Of a stretch of DNA of 64,000 nucleotides, positions 51,219-62,535 are shown in pieces. This stretch comes from Umbilicaria muhlenbergii. Lineage: Eukaryota > Ascomycota > Lecanoromycetes > Umbilicariales > Umbilicariaceae. A program made the position numbers and the translations under genes. The DNA is taken from contig KK106981.1 in the NCBI GenBank assembly GCA_000611775.1, forward strand, positions 4,776,927 to 4,840,926, written 5' to 3'. The notes beneath the pieces were generated by a model. It was not told the origin of the DNA. It searched no databases and was given only the letters and a program-made list of their open reading frames with translations. The first letter of the stretch is position 1, and each line of letters begins with the position of its first letter.

Positions 51219-51426
51219 CAGATTTGAAAAGATGTGTATTGAAGATGACAGCACTGCGTATTACTAATTCAACCCTCATTGCCTCGCAAATACTTAAATA
51301 GAGTAGCCTTACCAAAAACATATATCTGCTGAACGCCTTCATCGAAAACAGGGCAATAGACGCCATTTAAGTCATTATACTTCAGCCGTTTCACAAATTT
51401 TCTCACCGTAAGAATGCGCACACTAA

Positions 51427-54400
51427 TCAATCGTATCTCATGTCTTCATCCATCCAAGTACTGTCCGGCAGCGGAGGAAGTTTTTCCAGCTCAATCATCA
51501 CCCTAATTTGAGCCGACACAACCTGCTTCTGTGTGACTTCAGGATCTTCTTCAGAGATCCTCATGTCCTGAGAAATGATTGCCTGTTTGTACATAATACG
51601 CGTGATCTCGCCAGGCGAATCTTGTTTATGTTGCTCGGCGATTATGAAGGCTGACTCAAGCAAATTCCTGCGTAGCTCAGCAACCAATGCCGTGAAAGAG
51701 TATCATATTTACTCACTTTGCAGACTGGAGGTCTCCGGCAGCAAGGTTGATGCAGGCCAGCTTATAAAGGTGCGCGGCTTTGAATATACTGATAGGCGTC
51801 CCTTGCGCATCTATCACCAGCAGACCTTGCTGATAATAGGACTGAGCCGCTGCTGCGTTACCCTTGCTTCGTTCCAAGTTGCCGAATGCATAATAAATGC
51901 TACCATGTGTCAGCAATTGTTTGCGTGTAGTTTTTCATTGGTGAAACTCTGTACTCTGGCATAAAGTGACCATTTTTGCCAAACTTCCGCAAAACAATAT
52001 CTCTCGCAACGTTGTACTTCGCCTCAGCAGAGATGTGGTCACCTCTTAGGTTCTGCGCGCGTCCAATACTCAGGGAACAAAGTGTGAGCCTGATGATGCC
52101 ATCTTCACTGAGCTTGAGTCGTGTAGCTTCTGCCTCTGTGAAGCAAGCCAAAGCTTCTTCAAGGCGCCCCTCTGCTGATTGGAGATTTGCCATGTTTCCA
52201 AGTGTATTGTTGTATTCTTCCACTGTATCTCGGCGCTTACGGATATCTAGGGCACTTTCGTAAAGTGGTCTAGCATTTATGAGGTCATTGAGCTCAAAAT
52301 AGATGCTTCCTGCAGTGTTTGCTAGATGCGCATAGAGAACTGAATCACGGTCATGGCAGGTACTCAACGCAACAGAAACAAGTTCAAGAGCGTCTGTCTT
52401 CTCTCTGATTTCAAGCAGATACCTTTCATAGTCAGTCTTAACATATTCAGCTTACGTGATTCGTGGCTTCTAAGGCTTATCAGGCACAACTTTTCAGTAG
52501 CTCAGCTAGCTTGAATGAAGCAGTGAGGGGATGAGGAGTATCTTGAGACTCCTTGTAGTGATCCGTGATATGCTTAGCATGTTGAATATATGCCTCACAA
52601 GCCTTCCACTGCAGGTGCAGTGGTCGCCCTTTCACTTGTTGTGGAAATGTCTTGTGTATCAAGGTGACCGCAGAGTCAAAGAAGGCTTGACGACTCTTGT
52701 CATTTAGATATTTGTCAAACGCGACTTGTACAAGTCAGTGGATATAGTGCGTCTGATGGTCTGAAGTAGCATTGATCAAGGCCAGTTCCATGAGCTCCTC
52801 CACAGCGTCTTCGAAACTGTAATTAGTCAGCATGTAAAACGTGGCGCTTTAATGATGCTTCTTACTCATCCCCGTTTTTGCAGAACGCTAACGTATGAGG
52901 CACTTGACCTAATCGACTGCTATCAAAGATTGTATTTGGCACACGGTCTGGAGACAGATATGCCATAACACCAAGGAGCTGAAACCTGAAACCCTTTCCA
53001 TTAACGTTCTTCTTTTCCAGCGTATCAAAAGCTGTCTGCCAAATCGTGTCCAATGAGAAACTGCAGTCATCCAGCTTTGAGGATCCATCATCATTCAACC
53101 TACCCTTTCTGTACCGGTTCAAGAAGCTTGCGACACCCTTCCCCTTTACCTTGATTAGCGCTGCCATCTGCCGAATGCCCAAGGCCAGGCCTTGAAGCTT
53201 TGTCAAGAGTAGCTTTGCTGCTTCAACTTCTGCCCTGTGCACAGATGTTATGTCATTCCATTTCATGAGCCTAATGAATAATACCCATGCTTCTGAATCG
53301 TTGAACGGCGTGAGAGCTAGGGATTCTCCCTTTACCACAGCCACTGTCTTGTATCTCGTGGTCAGTAGTAATGAACCCTTCAATGATGGCCAATATGATC
53401 TGATATGCTCGAATCTCTCAACGTTGTCCCAGATGAGAAGCCATCTTATACCTAAAATAGTCAGCAAAAGTTCACAGTAATTCAAAGCAGCTCACGCGTA
53501 CCGCTTTTCAATAGCCATTGCTGAACAAGCTCATGATCATCCTCCGCGTTACCAGACTGGTCTTGCTCTCGCAGACGAAGTTTGCGTGAGATTTTGGTAA
53601 AACTCCAACTAATAGACAATGGATTCTCGCTCTTGATTATGAAGATCGCATCGAAATCTGCCTTAAACTGAGTGGCATAGGCGAGAGCGAGTCTGGATTT
53701 GCCAACACCGCTCATGCCGTACACCCCGTAAGACTGTTGTCCAATCATCCCATCAGGTGAGGGACGTAAGGCTTCATCAATGAGATTCAGCTCTTCTGCT
53801 CGGCCACAAAACTCATTGTCATCGTGTTGCGGTAAATCATGGCAAGGAAAGGACACTTTGTTTTGAATGAGCTCATGGAATGCTGCAATGTCTTTATCAT
53901 GATCCAGAGACCTATCTGTAGGGGCCAATTTGCGCATGCTTGCATAGTGTTCAAGAACCTGAACCGCGCCATCCATCTCACTGATTGTCGCTTCAAATTG
54001 TTTTTCAATGTTCAACAATTGAACTGTTCTCCGTAAGCAGTCTGATTACATTGAGTCAGATAAGCAGTGATCAAATACCAAGGGGATTGGTTCTCATGTA
54101 ATTTGCTGAATCTGCCCAAAACAGAATCAAAGCTTTGAACATCTTTAGAAGCACGTTCCTGAGTTCCTCATTGATATTCACCCACTGCGCTGTGTGTCTG
54201 CACAAGCGCAGACTCTTCATTGCTCTCTCAAGCATTGCTTGCATCTTAGCCCAGCGCTGTCCGTCTTGCAGTGATAGCTGTATGCACGTGAGCTGGAGGC
54301 ACAACTTGAAGCCGCAGAACATCAAACCTCAATAATGACATAGAACAAGATATAAATCATGCTGGTTTCTATCATCTTAGGCTGCATAGCCATCAAGAAG

Positions 54401-54781
54401 ATTGAAGAGGTCTTTTCAAGCATCCTGACAGTAGGAGCCATCTCAATGTAGAGCTGAGAAAGCCATGGTCTTGTAGAGGTCTTCACTTTCTCCCGCTCCT
54501 TGAGATCATCTAAGAGCCTTTCTGGAGTGGAAAAGCTTAGGGCTTGTTCATAATCCTTCTGAATAAGTTTGCCGCGACACTGTTGTATAGCATCTTCCCA
54601 GCTTGCAACGAAATCAGCGAGCTCACTGCAAACACAGAATGAGTCTCTGCTAGAATTGATTAGATGGAATTAGATTGAACTCATCACTGATATCAGAAGT
54701 AGCCGGTGTCAAGACCTGTGTGCTGTTGGCTTTACAATCCAAGTCGACGTTGCTAAATGAGCGCAAGAGATTGTCCCTCAT
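51427..54781 (-). pseudogene. NB-ARC/TPR STAND (NLR-like) protein, damaged
   Basis: Fungal NLR-type protein. Model (minus): 54,781-54,681; 54,625-54,079 (with one unresolved intron near 54,340); 54,023-53,502; 53,451-52,866; 52,816-52,481; 52,422-51,955; 51,899-51,717; 51,667-51,427. The N-terminal helical part (ELADFVASWEDAI...GLMFCGFKLCLQL) resembles the domain found before fungal NACHT/NB-ARC modules (DUF7708-like). The P-loop is GVYGMSGVGKSRLALAYA, Walker B is WLLIWDNVE, followed by GSLLLTTR and GLALGIRQMAALI. The C-terminal half has TPR-like repeats (YFELNDLINARPLYESAL, YAFGNLERSKGNAAAAQSYY). Two lesions: TGA at 52,735-52,737 in IH-R-LVQ, and loss of a donor at 52,480 (TGGTAAG expected, TGATAAG seen). 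Such proteins act in heterokaryon incompatibility or self/non-self recognition; that role is inferred. Confidence 0.82.
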
Positions 54782-55262
54782 AGCAGTGGTGACTGTGCAC
54801 TGTGTAACAGTAATTCTTCTCCTAGCACAGGTATATCAAATATCCCTTAAGCGGGGTTATGATTGTTGATAGCGACATTATTAAGATCAGCATCTCTACT
54901 GTTTGACCAGGCGGCTTTACTAGAAGTCGTCAATTGGTTGAGGCTCAAGTATGTTATCAGCGCCCTCTGCATGCATAAATGCCGCACTATACCATGATTC
55001 TTTCGGGTGTAGCGTGATGCAATTGTAATTAATTTCGCTGTGTCTGGCATCATGCATTTGCCAGAAGGGCTCAGTCATATCTGAGAGCTCTCACTAGTGA
55101 TGAAAAAGTTGAAGACTCATGCACTGCATCAACTGATCAACGCGATCTAGCGTGAACCCTGAGAATCATGTGATATTGATGTGTCTTCAAAATGAAAGGC
55201 TGTGGAAACTTGGAGAAAGGTGAGGGTGTGCGGATAATCAAGAGGGTTAAAAAGCAACATTG
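54782..55262. other. upstream region of the NLR-like gene
   Basis: No gene recognised. It would contain the promoter of the minus-strand STAND gene. The small ORF at 54,847-55,053 has no familiar features. Confidence 0.4.
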
Positions 55263-55373
55263 TGTTGAGTTTTCACTGTCGCCTGCTTAGTGGCTTGGCA
55301 TCCCCCCCTCTATATATTCGCACCACTTTTCGTAGCAATTGAACTCCAGTCAATCCGTTGAATAAATTCAACA
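55263..55373 (+). repeat. solo LTR of a short-LTR (TRIM/copia-like) family
   Basis: 111 bp starting TGTTGAGTTTTCACTGTC and ending GAATAAATTCAACA, with a perfect CATTG duplication on both sides (55,258-55,262 and 55,374-55,378). It contains a TATATAT box and an AATAAA-like signal. Same family as the LTRs at 62,536 and 63,065. Confidence 0.9.
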
Positions 55374-55495
55374 CATTGTGAAGTATTGCCAATACTAAGC
55401 TAGCCTTACTAATAATAAACGTAATGCAATTTTCTGCTAAGTTTTGCGCAAACCTGTATTCAGTGCATAATGTTGATTTGCAGCAAAGTCATGTA

Positions 55496-55600
55496 TGTTG
55501 AATTTTCACTGTCGCCTGCTTAATGGCTTGGTATCCCCCCTCTATATATTCGCACCACTTTTTGTAGTAATCGAACTCTAGTCCATGAATAAATTTAACA
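55496..55600 (+). repeat. second solo LTR of the same family
   Basis: 105 bp starting TGTTGAATTTTCACTGTC and ending ATAAATTTAACA, with an ATGTA duplication at 55,491-55,495 and 55,601-55,605. It ends 15 bp from the stop codon of the neighbouring minus-strand gene and could supply or disturb its terminator. Confidence 0.9.
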
Positions 55601-55614
55601 ATGTATAGTTGGAG

Positions 55615-58123
55615 TTACTTTGCCGAATAGTACACTTGAACAAGACTAAGTATACACTGTATCAAACTCAGGGTAACAGATGCTCCACCAACCTATACAA
55701 CAGCTCAAAAGGTATAGTAACAAACTTGATGCATGTTAGCTGTAGTTCTAAAGTAATAGGCATGGTGTACCATACGAGTATCTCACCGGTCATGTTGAAG
55801 TCCATCCCAATCACTAGGGTTTTGGGAAAGGACAAACTTCTGCAGTATAATGAGCCGCTGGCCCAGTAGTGGAAATTCCCGCTTGGCGGAGTACTGCTGC
55901 GCAGCTTCGGAAGCCTTGATATGTTGATAAAGAGATTGACTGCAGTCTGTATCGCTCAAATCTGCCAATAGAGGATCAAGGTTCACTAAGTTGACGGTAC
56001 AGGCAGACCTTGTGTAGTACGCCTTGAACATCTTCCACGATTTCAGACTTTGGTTAAAGAGCAGTCGATACGAAAGAAGGGTTTCCCAAGCAAGATCTTT
56101 TGCGTAAGGCATGTTTACAATCTGCCGGTCAGATCCGTAGTCTTGTCCAGCGAAGTAATCACCATACAGGCTAAGCCAATAAGCACGTGCAGACCTGATA
56201 GGCAACCATGAACTAGATGCAAGAGAGACTTACTGAGAGAGATATGTAGCCCTTGAGGCATCATCCTTCAGGCTTTGGCTTGAGTTCCCTGAGCAGAGAA
56301 GGCGACAGTAAGAGGGAAAGCGAAATACCTTCAGCCACTTCATCTGCTCGTCAAACTCGAGATGTAGACTGAGTGAGTCCATGAAGACTATTTTGATCTT
56401 GGCAACCTTTGACAAGGTGTGAAAGTTCAGATAGCTGACCACGACCTGCTCTGTGAAGATGTCTGAATGAGCCGGCGAAGGCACTTCTTCCGCTCAGGCC
56501 AGAGAGCCCGGGATAAGTCTCCTGAATGCGTTTAGGAGCTGGTGAGTTTGTAGATATGAAGCTTCCACCAAAGAATAAGTATATCTCATGATAGTTTCTG
56601 TTGCAACTGGCCTGCCCGGAGCACGCGTTGGCCTTAGGATTCTGACATGATCTCAGATCAGATCGAGCTCCGGATCATAGAGCATGATAAGAAGACCAAT
56701 CGCAATAAAGAGTATTTGCAGAACGGCATCACTATCTTGGCAACAATGAAAGTACTGTGGTAAGATGTTCCCCTGGAGTTCAAGCATCATGGGTAGAACT
56801 TCCGTTGCAGTCAATTGTGTAGCGATGCGGGACAAAATCTGATAAAACTTGACTGCTACTGCGATTTCCATCTCTTCCGTAGTGCCATCATCTTCTTGAA
56901 GAGTTGGTTTGAGAGTTGAACCGATGGATCGCAGCTTCCCATTAAGATAGGCTATATACCAGTCTGAGTATGGATCTCATGAGTGTGCTGAAGCCACTGC
57001 AGTCGAGTCTGTAACGTCACTGTTACTTACAATCCGCAGAAACTCATCTTGAACTTGATGTAAGCCTCACTCACTCAAGAGCTCAAGCCCAGCTTCCTCC
57101 TGGCTCAGAATTAGTGACCAGTCTCGCACTTGCACTCCTTTGCTGAACCAAGAAGCGCGTTTCACCAGGAGCAGCTGTAAGCGACTGAGCATTTTCAATG
57201 TACTAATAACAAGTGATGAATGCGCTATGTAGGGCCTCAGGAAGAGCATATCAAGGACAAAAGTGCCCCTTGTGAACATTATATCCAGTTAACATGCCCA
57301 CCATGATGGAAATTATGTAGTCGCTGGCTGCGCCTTCGAAAAGTGGGCGTTTGGAAAAGGACTAAATTAAGGTACTTGCCCGGGCCTCCCGTCAAAATGC
57401 GATGGGTCAATATTGGTTGCACAGAAAGTAGACTAATCACAAGCCTTCAGGGAGACAAGCCTCTTTCAATTGGCTGATTCCAGCTGCTGCGGTCAGGGTC
57501 TGTTTCCAGGCATGTGTATGAGTAGGGCTAGGCGTACCTATTCAGTCACCTCACATCTGCAATTGCTGACATATTGCGAGTACGAGTCTGACGGCATGGA
57601 TGAGCAGTACATTTTTGTGAGGCTAATAGTAGAAATAGTAGTACTACTACTTTCTACATACATTCGCAATAGCTCACAAGCACATAATTTCAATCCATCG
57701 CTCTCGCTATTCATCAGCATTCTTCAAGTATCTCAACTCAGTGTTCCTCTTTGCCACTCATATTACTACATAGAGTCAGGACCTTCTATAAACCCCAACA
57801 GGAAATGAGGCTTTCACTAACCTTCAGTAGCCTCCCAGGCCACTGGAACCATAGTCACACTGGTTGGGAATGGCGACAACCAGAGCTTGCGGAGACTTTT
57901 CATCGACAAGCTTCACCCACTGCTTCCACGGTTGCGCTTTCTTGATGCTAGAAGGATATCCAGCAGTGCTAACTCCTGCAAAGGCTGTGGGCATTCTGTC
58001 TCGGAGCATGATGGTGAAAGAACCACGGAGTAGCGGATTCGCAATTGCTAAGTATATTATTAGTCTGTGAATATTATCTTGAGCTCCTGAACGTACGCGT
58101 TGGTGGTTTAAACTTGGATTCAC
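55615..58123 (-). pseudogene. fungal protein of unknown function with C-terminal membrane segment, decayed
   Basis: A multi-exon minus-strand gene of a family I recognise only by look from filamentous fungi; no function is known to me. Segments in order: an N-terminal block ending SPQALVVAIPNQCDYGSSG (58,070-57,827); a helical block (57,279-56,497) with LLVKRASWFSKGVQVRDWS and MLELQGNILPQYFHCC; SLSLHLEFDEQMKWLKVFRF (about 56,360); LSYRLLFNQSLKSWKMF (about 56,060); FPLLGQRLIILQKFVLSQ (about 55,850); and after an intron a C-terminal hydrophobic helix (VTLSLIQCILSLVQVYYSAK) ending with TAA at 55,615-55,617. In-frame TGA occurs at 57,067, 56,977, 56,653, 56,494 and 55,705, possibly also 57,824, and a TAG at 55,693. 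The link between 57,827 and 57,279 is unclear, so the N-terminal block might be a separate exon set. Confidence 0.6.
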
Positions 58124-58857
58124 AGTTTATTTCTTGATTTGGTAAAGTATCACTTCTTTGTCTTGATTAGCACTGGGAATGAGGCTCGGTCATATAGTTG
58201 CTTTCCATCGGCACACACCTAGGCGGAGTTAGCCATAGCTCATAGTAGTTCAAGCGTCCTTGCTTTGCATCTGGATTTCTGGTTCACAGCCTTGTACCAC
58301 GTACACTTACGGTTTCTGCATTCAGGTGCGGGCTGTTGCTGGTTGCATGCGGCACTTTGACTGGCTCCGTGCATCAACGATAAAGGTTGCATCAATTACC
58401 AAGGACGATAATGTTGGTTGGTGTTGAGCCACCAATGTCACGAGTCTAAACTGCGTCATGCAGAGCCGCAAGTTCCTTTGATATTCTGCAGTCCTCCGCC
58501 TCATACTACTAACGCAATGTGTCATCTGCTCTTTCCACTGATTGCTTGTGAAAGCATGATTGATCAGTACATACATGCAACTTGCTATCACTACTCCTGC
58601 TGCAAGCCTGTCAGATGTATGCATGCATGAGATTATTGAAATGTAACCCTGATTCACGATTAATGTACAGCAGTCACACTATGCAGCCAGAGGTGCCTGA
58701 TATCAGCTCACCCTCAAGTCTGGACCTGTCTAAAAGCGGGAGAGTGAGGAGTAAAATGACGATATTATTGGTATTTCTGTCAGTGAATTGTTTCTCACAC
58801 ACCAATACATGATCTGGTATCCATACAGCTTCCCTTTTCAATGATGCTCATATCATG
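58124..58857. other. spacer between the unknown gene and amidase 2
   Basis: No convincing gene. ORFs on both strands (for example 58,322-58,657 minus, 111 codons) overlap each other and show no family resemblance. It holds the upstream region of the left gene and the 3' flank of amidase 2. Confidence 0.45.
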
Positions 58858-60608
58858 CTAGAGATTTGAATTCACTTTCATTTCCGACCAACTTGTCAGC
58901 TGGGGTGGTGGCTTGCGCTCAGGCATCAACTTTTCCCAAGCGCTCATCACTTGGAATAGCCGACTTTCTTGGCCAGCTGCAGCAACCATTGTTACACCAT
59001 AAGCTTGATCATTCAGCTCATCCGCGTAGCCTAAAGGTACCACACCAACAGGATAGCCGGCAGCGGCGGTGATCATGACAATACAGCCATCCAGAGGACC
59101 CATGAGAAGATCAACATTGTTCTCGGTGAAAATTCTATCAAAGCCATTGGTCTTTGCTGTTAACTGAACGAGTTTGATGATCTCTGCATACTCATCATTG
59201 GTGATGTTGCTCTTCAGAGAATTTTTGAGCTGTTGCTGACCAGGGAATGCTTGATCGATGTACATTAGCAAGTCAAGCAGGTGAAAGGAGTTTGAAAGCT
59301 TCTTACAAGAAGGCAACTCCTTATCTGCATGTTTCACATTGAACTGTATGAGATCTTTCATAGTGCGGATAGGTGACTCTTGAAACTGTGACAAGAATGA
59401 ATCCATCGCCTTCTTGTAATCATGGTTCCAAAGTGTTTCTAGCGCATCTTCCCCTTTCCATGTCAGTTCGCTACATTGTGGCAGAACCACGTCTTTCACG
59501 ACATGCGCTTCAGCTTTTCCTATAATGCTGATCTGCTCATCAATTTCTCCCTTCTGTTTCTTCTGCAAGGCCTCATTCCGAAAACAGATGAACAGATGCA
59601 ATTCCCAGGCCAAAGGATTGATGAACGCAATGCTCTGTCCTTTCCACAACCCGGTGAGGAAGTGGCTATAATCTTCCCCCATCATGACTTCAACCAGAGA
59701 AGTCAAGTCATGAGTAGACTTGACAACTGCTCCAAGGCTGTCTGTTAGCGGAGATAACGGGGATGTTCCATCCGTAGACAATGCTCCAACTGTGACTTTC
59801 ATACCGTATAAAGAAGCCCTTCCCGCGGGCTGAGTGATGGATTCATCCGTTTCTGTAGCCAGAGACAACGGGCTAAATCCTGCCGCAACTGCAACACACG
59901 ATCCTGAGGATGATCCAGCAGGCGTGCTGTGCCCAAGCAACTTTTCACCTATGGTGACGCCTCCTTGAACATATGAGGACTGAGTTTGACCACTGACTGC
60001 AGATCAGCCTGTTGTGAGTCTGAAGCCTTTTGCTCCTGCCCATTCCTTAATGAAGTCAGTGAGGCGATCCCCAGGTATAGTGAAAAGATTACTGAAAGAT
60101 TTGCCTTCCCAAGAATAATCATCCCGGCTTTCAAGATTCAGTCAATGATCAGAGCATTCTTTGCCTTTGCGCCAACAAGAGCATATGAGCCACATGTAGT
60201 GTTCATTCCCAGTGCTGAATCTGTCATTATATTGTCCTTGACAATGATAGGAATGCCATGTAGAGGTCCCCTGAAGCTTCCATTGGCGCGCTCTTCATCC
60301 AGTTCCTTAGCTCATGCTGTAAGAAGATCCACCGGTGCTGTTGATATCATAGCATTAAGCTTTAGACCCTTGTGGTTGTGTCTGTCAATTTGATCGAGGT
60401 ACGTCTGAACCAATTCAAAGGTTGATGTTGTACCCACTGTAAGCCGTTCTTGCAACTCTGACGCAGTCACGGTAAGCACGTTGATGTTGTCGCTTTGTGA
60501 GCCTCGAACATGGTCGAGTGTAGTCCCGGAATCAGCAAAAATCAAAGACTCCCTAACTTGCCCAAGTAGATGCTGAACGGGTGCCGCTGCCGTTGAAACC
60601 CACACCAT
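58858..60608 (-). pseudogene. second amidase (amidase signature family), three in-frame TGA
   Basis: Two-exon model: 60,608-60,093 and 60,045-58,858, separated by a 47-bp intron (GTAATC...TTAAG); 567 codons, full family length. Motifs: GPLHGIPIIVKDNIMTDSA with the catalytic Lys, MNTTCGSYALVGA, GHSTPAGSSSGSCVAVAAGF with the serine pair, ETDESITQPAGRASLYG and AAGYPVGVVPLGYA. Compared with the family, ETDGSI has Gly changed to Glu. Stops: TGA at 60,312-60,314 (Arg or similar before AKELDEER), 60,138-60,140 (Arg before ILKAGM) and 60,004-60,006 (Trp of GWSAV). All are single C-to-T or G-to-A changes. No frameshift was seen, so inactivation is recent. Start chosen at MVWVSTAAAPV because VLTVTASELQERL, the usual N-terminal helix, follows at a normal distance. 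Confidence 0.85.
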
Positions 60609-61207
60609 GCTTTTGAATGAGCGTGAAAGCGAGGTGGGTCTAGGATGCTCAAAAGCTTTGTAGAGTAGAAAAGGCGTGACAAGGCCTGCTCATATATAAT
60701 CAAAGTGAGAAACTTATGACATGAGAGATGTGTGAGGTAGCCTCGCTGACTAATAATTTGGTATGATGGTAAACCCGTCCACGAGCTCAGCGCTAATGAC
60801 TGCATGTTATCACATAGAATTCAATCCCACTTGTACAGCCTCGTCCTATGCACCTTTCGCCGGCGATGATCCTCACATGCATAGCCTCGCTGCCTAATAA
60901 TTTGGTACGACGGTAGACCCGTTCACGAGCTCAGCGCTAATGAATGCATGTTTATCACACGGAATTTCAGGCCCACTTGTACAGCCTCATCCTATGCACC
61001 TTTCGCCGGCGATGATCCTTGCACGCATATATGCGGTAAGGTAGAGTAAGTGTTACCTCATTAGGATGGAACGGAAGCTCTTACTACATGTGAGTATCTC
61101 TGAGTCTCCTCGGTTCATATCGATTCAAGGATGTAATGCTGGAGAGTTTTGACAAGTATTACAGTGTCAAGCTATAAGTCCTTGCAGGTAATATCTCAAG
61201 ATTGAGA
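60609..61207. promoter_or_regulatory. divergent intergenic region with a 144-bp tandem duplication
   Basis: Lies between the starts of amidase 2 (minus) and the AsaB-like gene (plus), so it would hold both promoters. Two adjacent copies of a 144-bp unit (60,741-60,884 and 60,885 to about 61,028) share GCCTCGCTG, CGAGCTCAGCGCTAATGA and CACCTTTCGCCGGCGATGAT. The rest shows nothing recognised. Confidence 0.7.
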
Positions 61208-62287
61208 ATGCCTGACATTGTCACGTCACTTGTGTTCTTAGCAGATCTTGACCTGTACAAGATCACAAAACCCTACTACGTCTTGTTGCAGCCACAAGAA
61301 GGAGAAGACTCAGACAATGACCTCAAGTTGCAAAACCTGCAGTGGGAAACACATGACAATATCAAGATCACCGACATCCGTGATTGAGGTGATGAATACA
61401 CACTTGAAAAAACAGGATTCGAGGTTGTGTGCCATGTGAGTAAGTGCCTTAACTTTGAAACGCCAAATGCAATCGAGGCGTACAAGAGAGAGACAGAAGA
61501 ATTTCACAGAAAGAAGTTCAGTGCTGTACATGTCTCATGTTATGAAGTCCGAGTAAGTCTTTCTTCGTCAGAAATCAATGGGCTAGACTGAAGCGCAATT
61601 GCAGATTCAGAAAAATCAGCTTTTCAACAGGAAAACCATGGACTTGAGTGATCCGCTGCTGATCGAAGGGCCTGCACGAGGCGCTCATATCAGTAGGTAG
61701 TAGATATTGAGAAGAAGGGAGCTCAGAAGTATTAACGCTGCAGATGTGACATATGATAGCGGTCTGAGGATGATTGTTGATCGATTGCCCAAAGAGGCCA
61801 AGGAGCGTTACCTAAATCAGGCCGGGTATTGATATCACATCATCAAGTAGGTAACATCTTTTGATGCAAACATGCACACAGCTGATGAATTCCTCAGTAC
61901 CTGGAGATCTCTCGTACCGGTTCTAGAAGACAATCCGCTTGCAGTATGTGATGCTCGCAGCATAGACCCGGAAGACCTTATTGCAGCAGATCGTGTTGTT
62001 CTGACGTGACATGGTGAAGTCTACTATATTCGATACAACAAAGGTCAGAAGTGGTGTTGGCTGGAAAGAATGAAAGCTGAAGAACCACTCATCATGCTCA
62101 TGTATGATACTCAGAATGAGAGCCAAGCCGCCAAGTGTAAGTACACATCCTCTCAAGCATTTCACTGGTGATTGTGACGCTTCTAGATTGCCCGCATGTT
62201 CCATTTACGAACTTAAGGGCTCCAAGTGATGCGGCGACACGACACAGCATAGAGACACGTAGTATCGTAATTACGGAAGGTCTTTAG
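61208..62287 (+). pseudogene. AsaB/CmcJ-like oxidoreductase, three in-frame TGA
   Basis: Model: 61,208-61,552, 61,605-61,692, 61,744-61,846, 61,898-62,136, 62,187-62,287. All introns are GT-AG with matching phases, giving 291 codons plus TAG, the usual length of this family. Recognisable parts: LDLYKITKPYYVLLQP at the N-terminus, LEKTGFEVVCHVSK, VTYDSGLRMIVDRLP, NTWRSLVPVLEDNPLAVCDA, HGEVYYIRYNKGQKWCWL, EEPLIMLMYDT, then across the last splice YCPHVPFTN and HSIETRSIVI. These are hallmarks of the fungal CmcJ/AsaB-like group (hydroxylase/methyltransferase-annotated enzymes of specialised metabolism, for example in the aspergillic acid cluster). TGA codons at 61,385, 61,830 and 62,007 fall at likely Arg or Trp sites; no frameshift. 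It may once have worked with the adjacent amidase, which is inference from proximity. Confidence 0.85.
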
Positions 62288-62535
62288 TGTATCATAATAT
62301 GATATATTGATGGGTCTGAGTGATGTCTGAGTAGAGAAGCATAATACTGTTGCGGGATAAGGCTATCAATTTGTGGGAACTGCGCATGGAACACTAGTTT
62401 GACCACGCGCATTGTCTAGATCAAAGCCTTTATCGCATCTGAGAATGTTTTGAAGTGCTAGATGATGAACGTGTTGTATCCTTGATGTTGCATATGAAGA
62501 ATCATTTGTCCACCCTGCCCTGCAGCAGTCATAAT

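Noticed and set aside
58322-58657. 111-codon ORF between the unknown gene and amidase 2
   Set aside because: Overlapped by ORFs on the other strand, with no recognisable family, intron signals or composition to separate it from chance.
48720-62500. TGA as a sense codon (reassigned or read through)
   Set aside because: TGG is used for Trp throughout the island, TGA serves as the terminal stop of the first amidase and the NLR-like gene, and the internal TGA fall at both Arg and Trp sites, which fits mutation rather than a code change.
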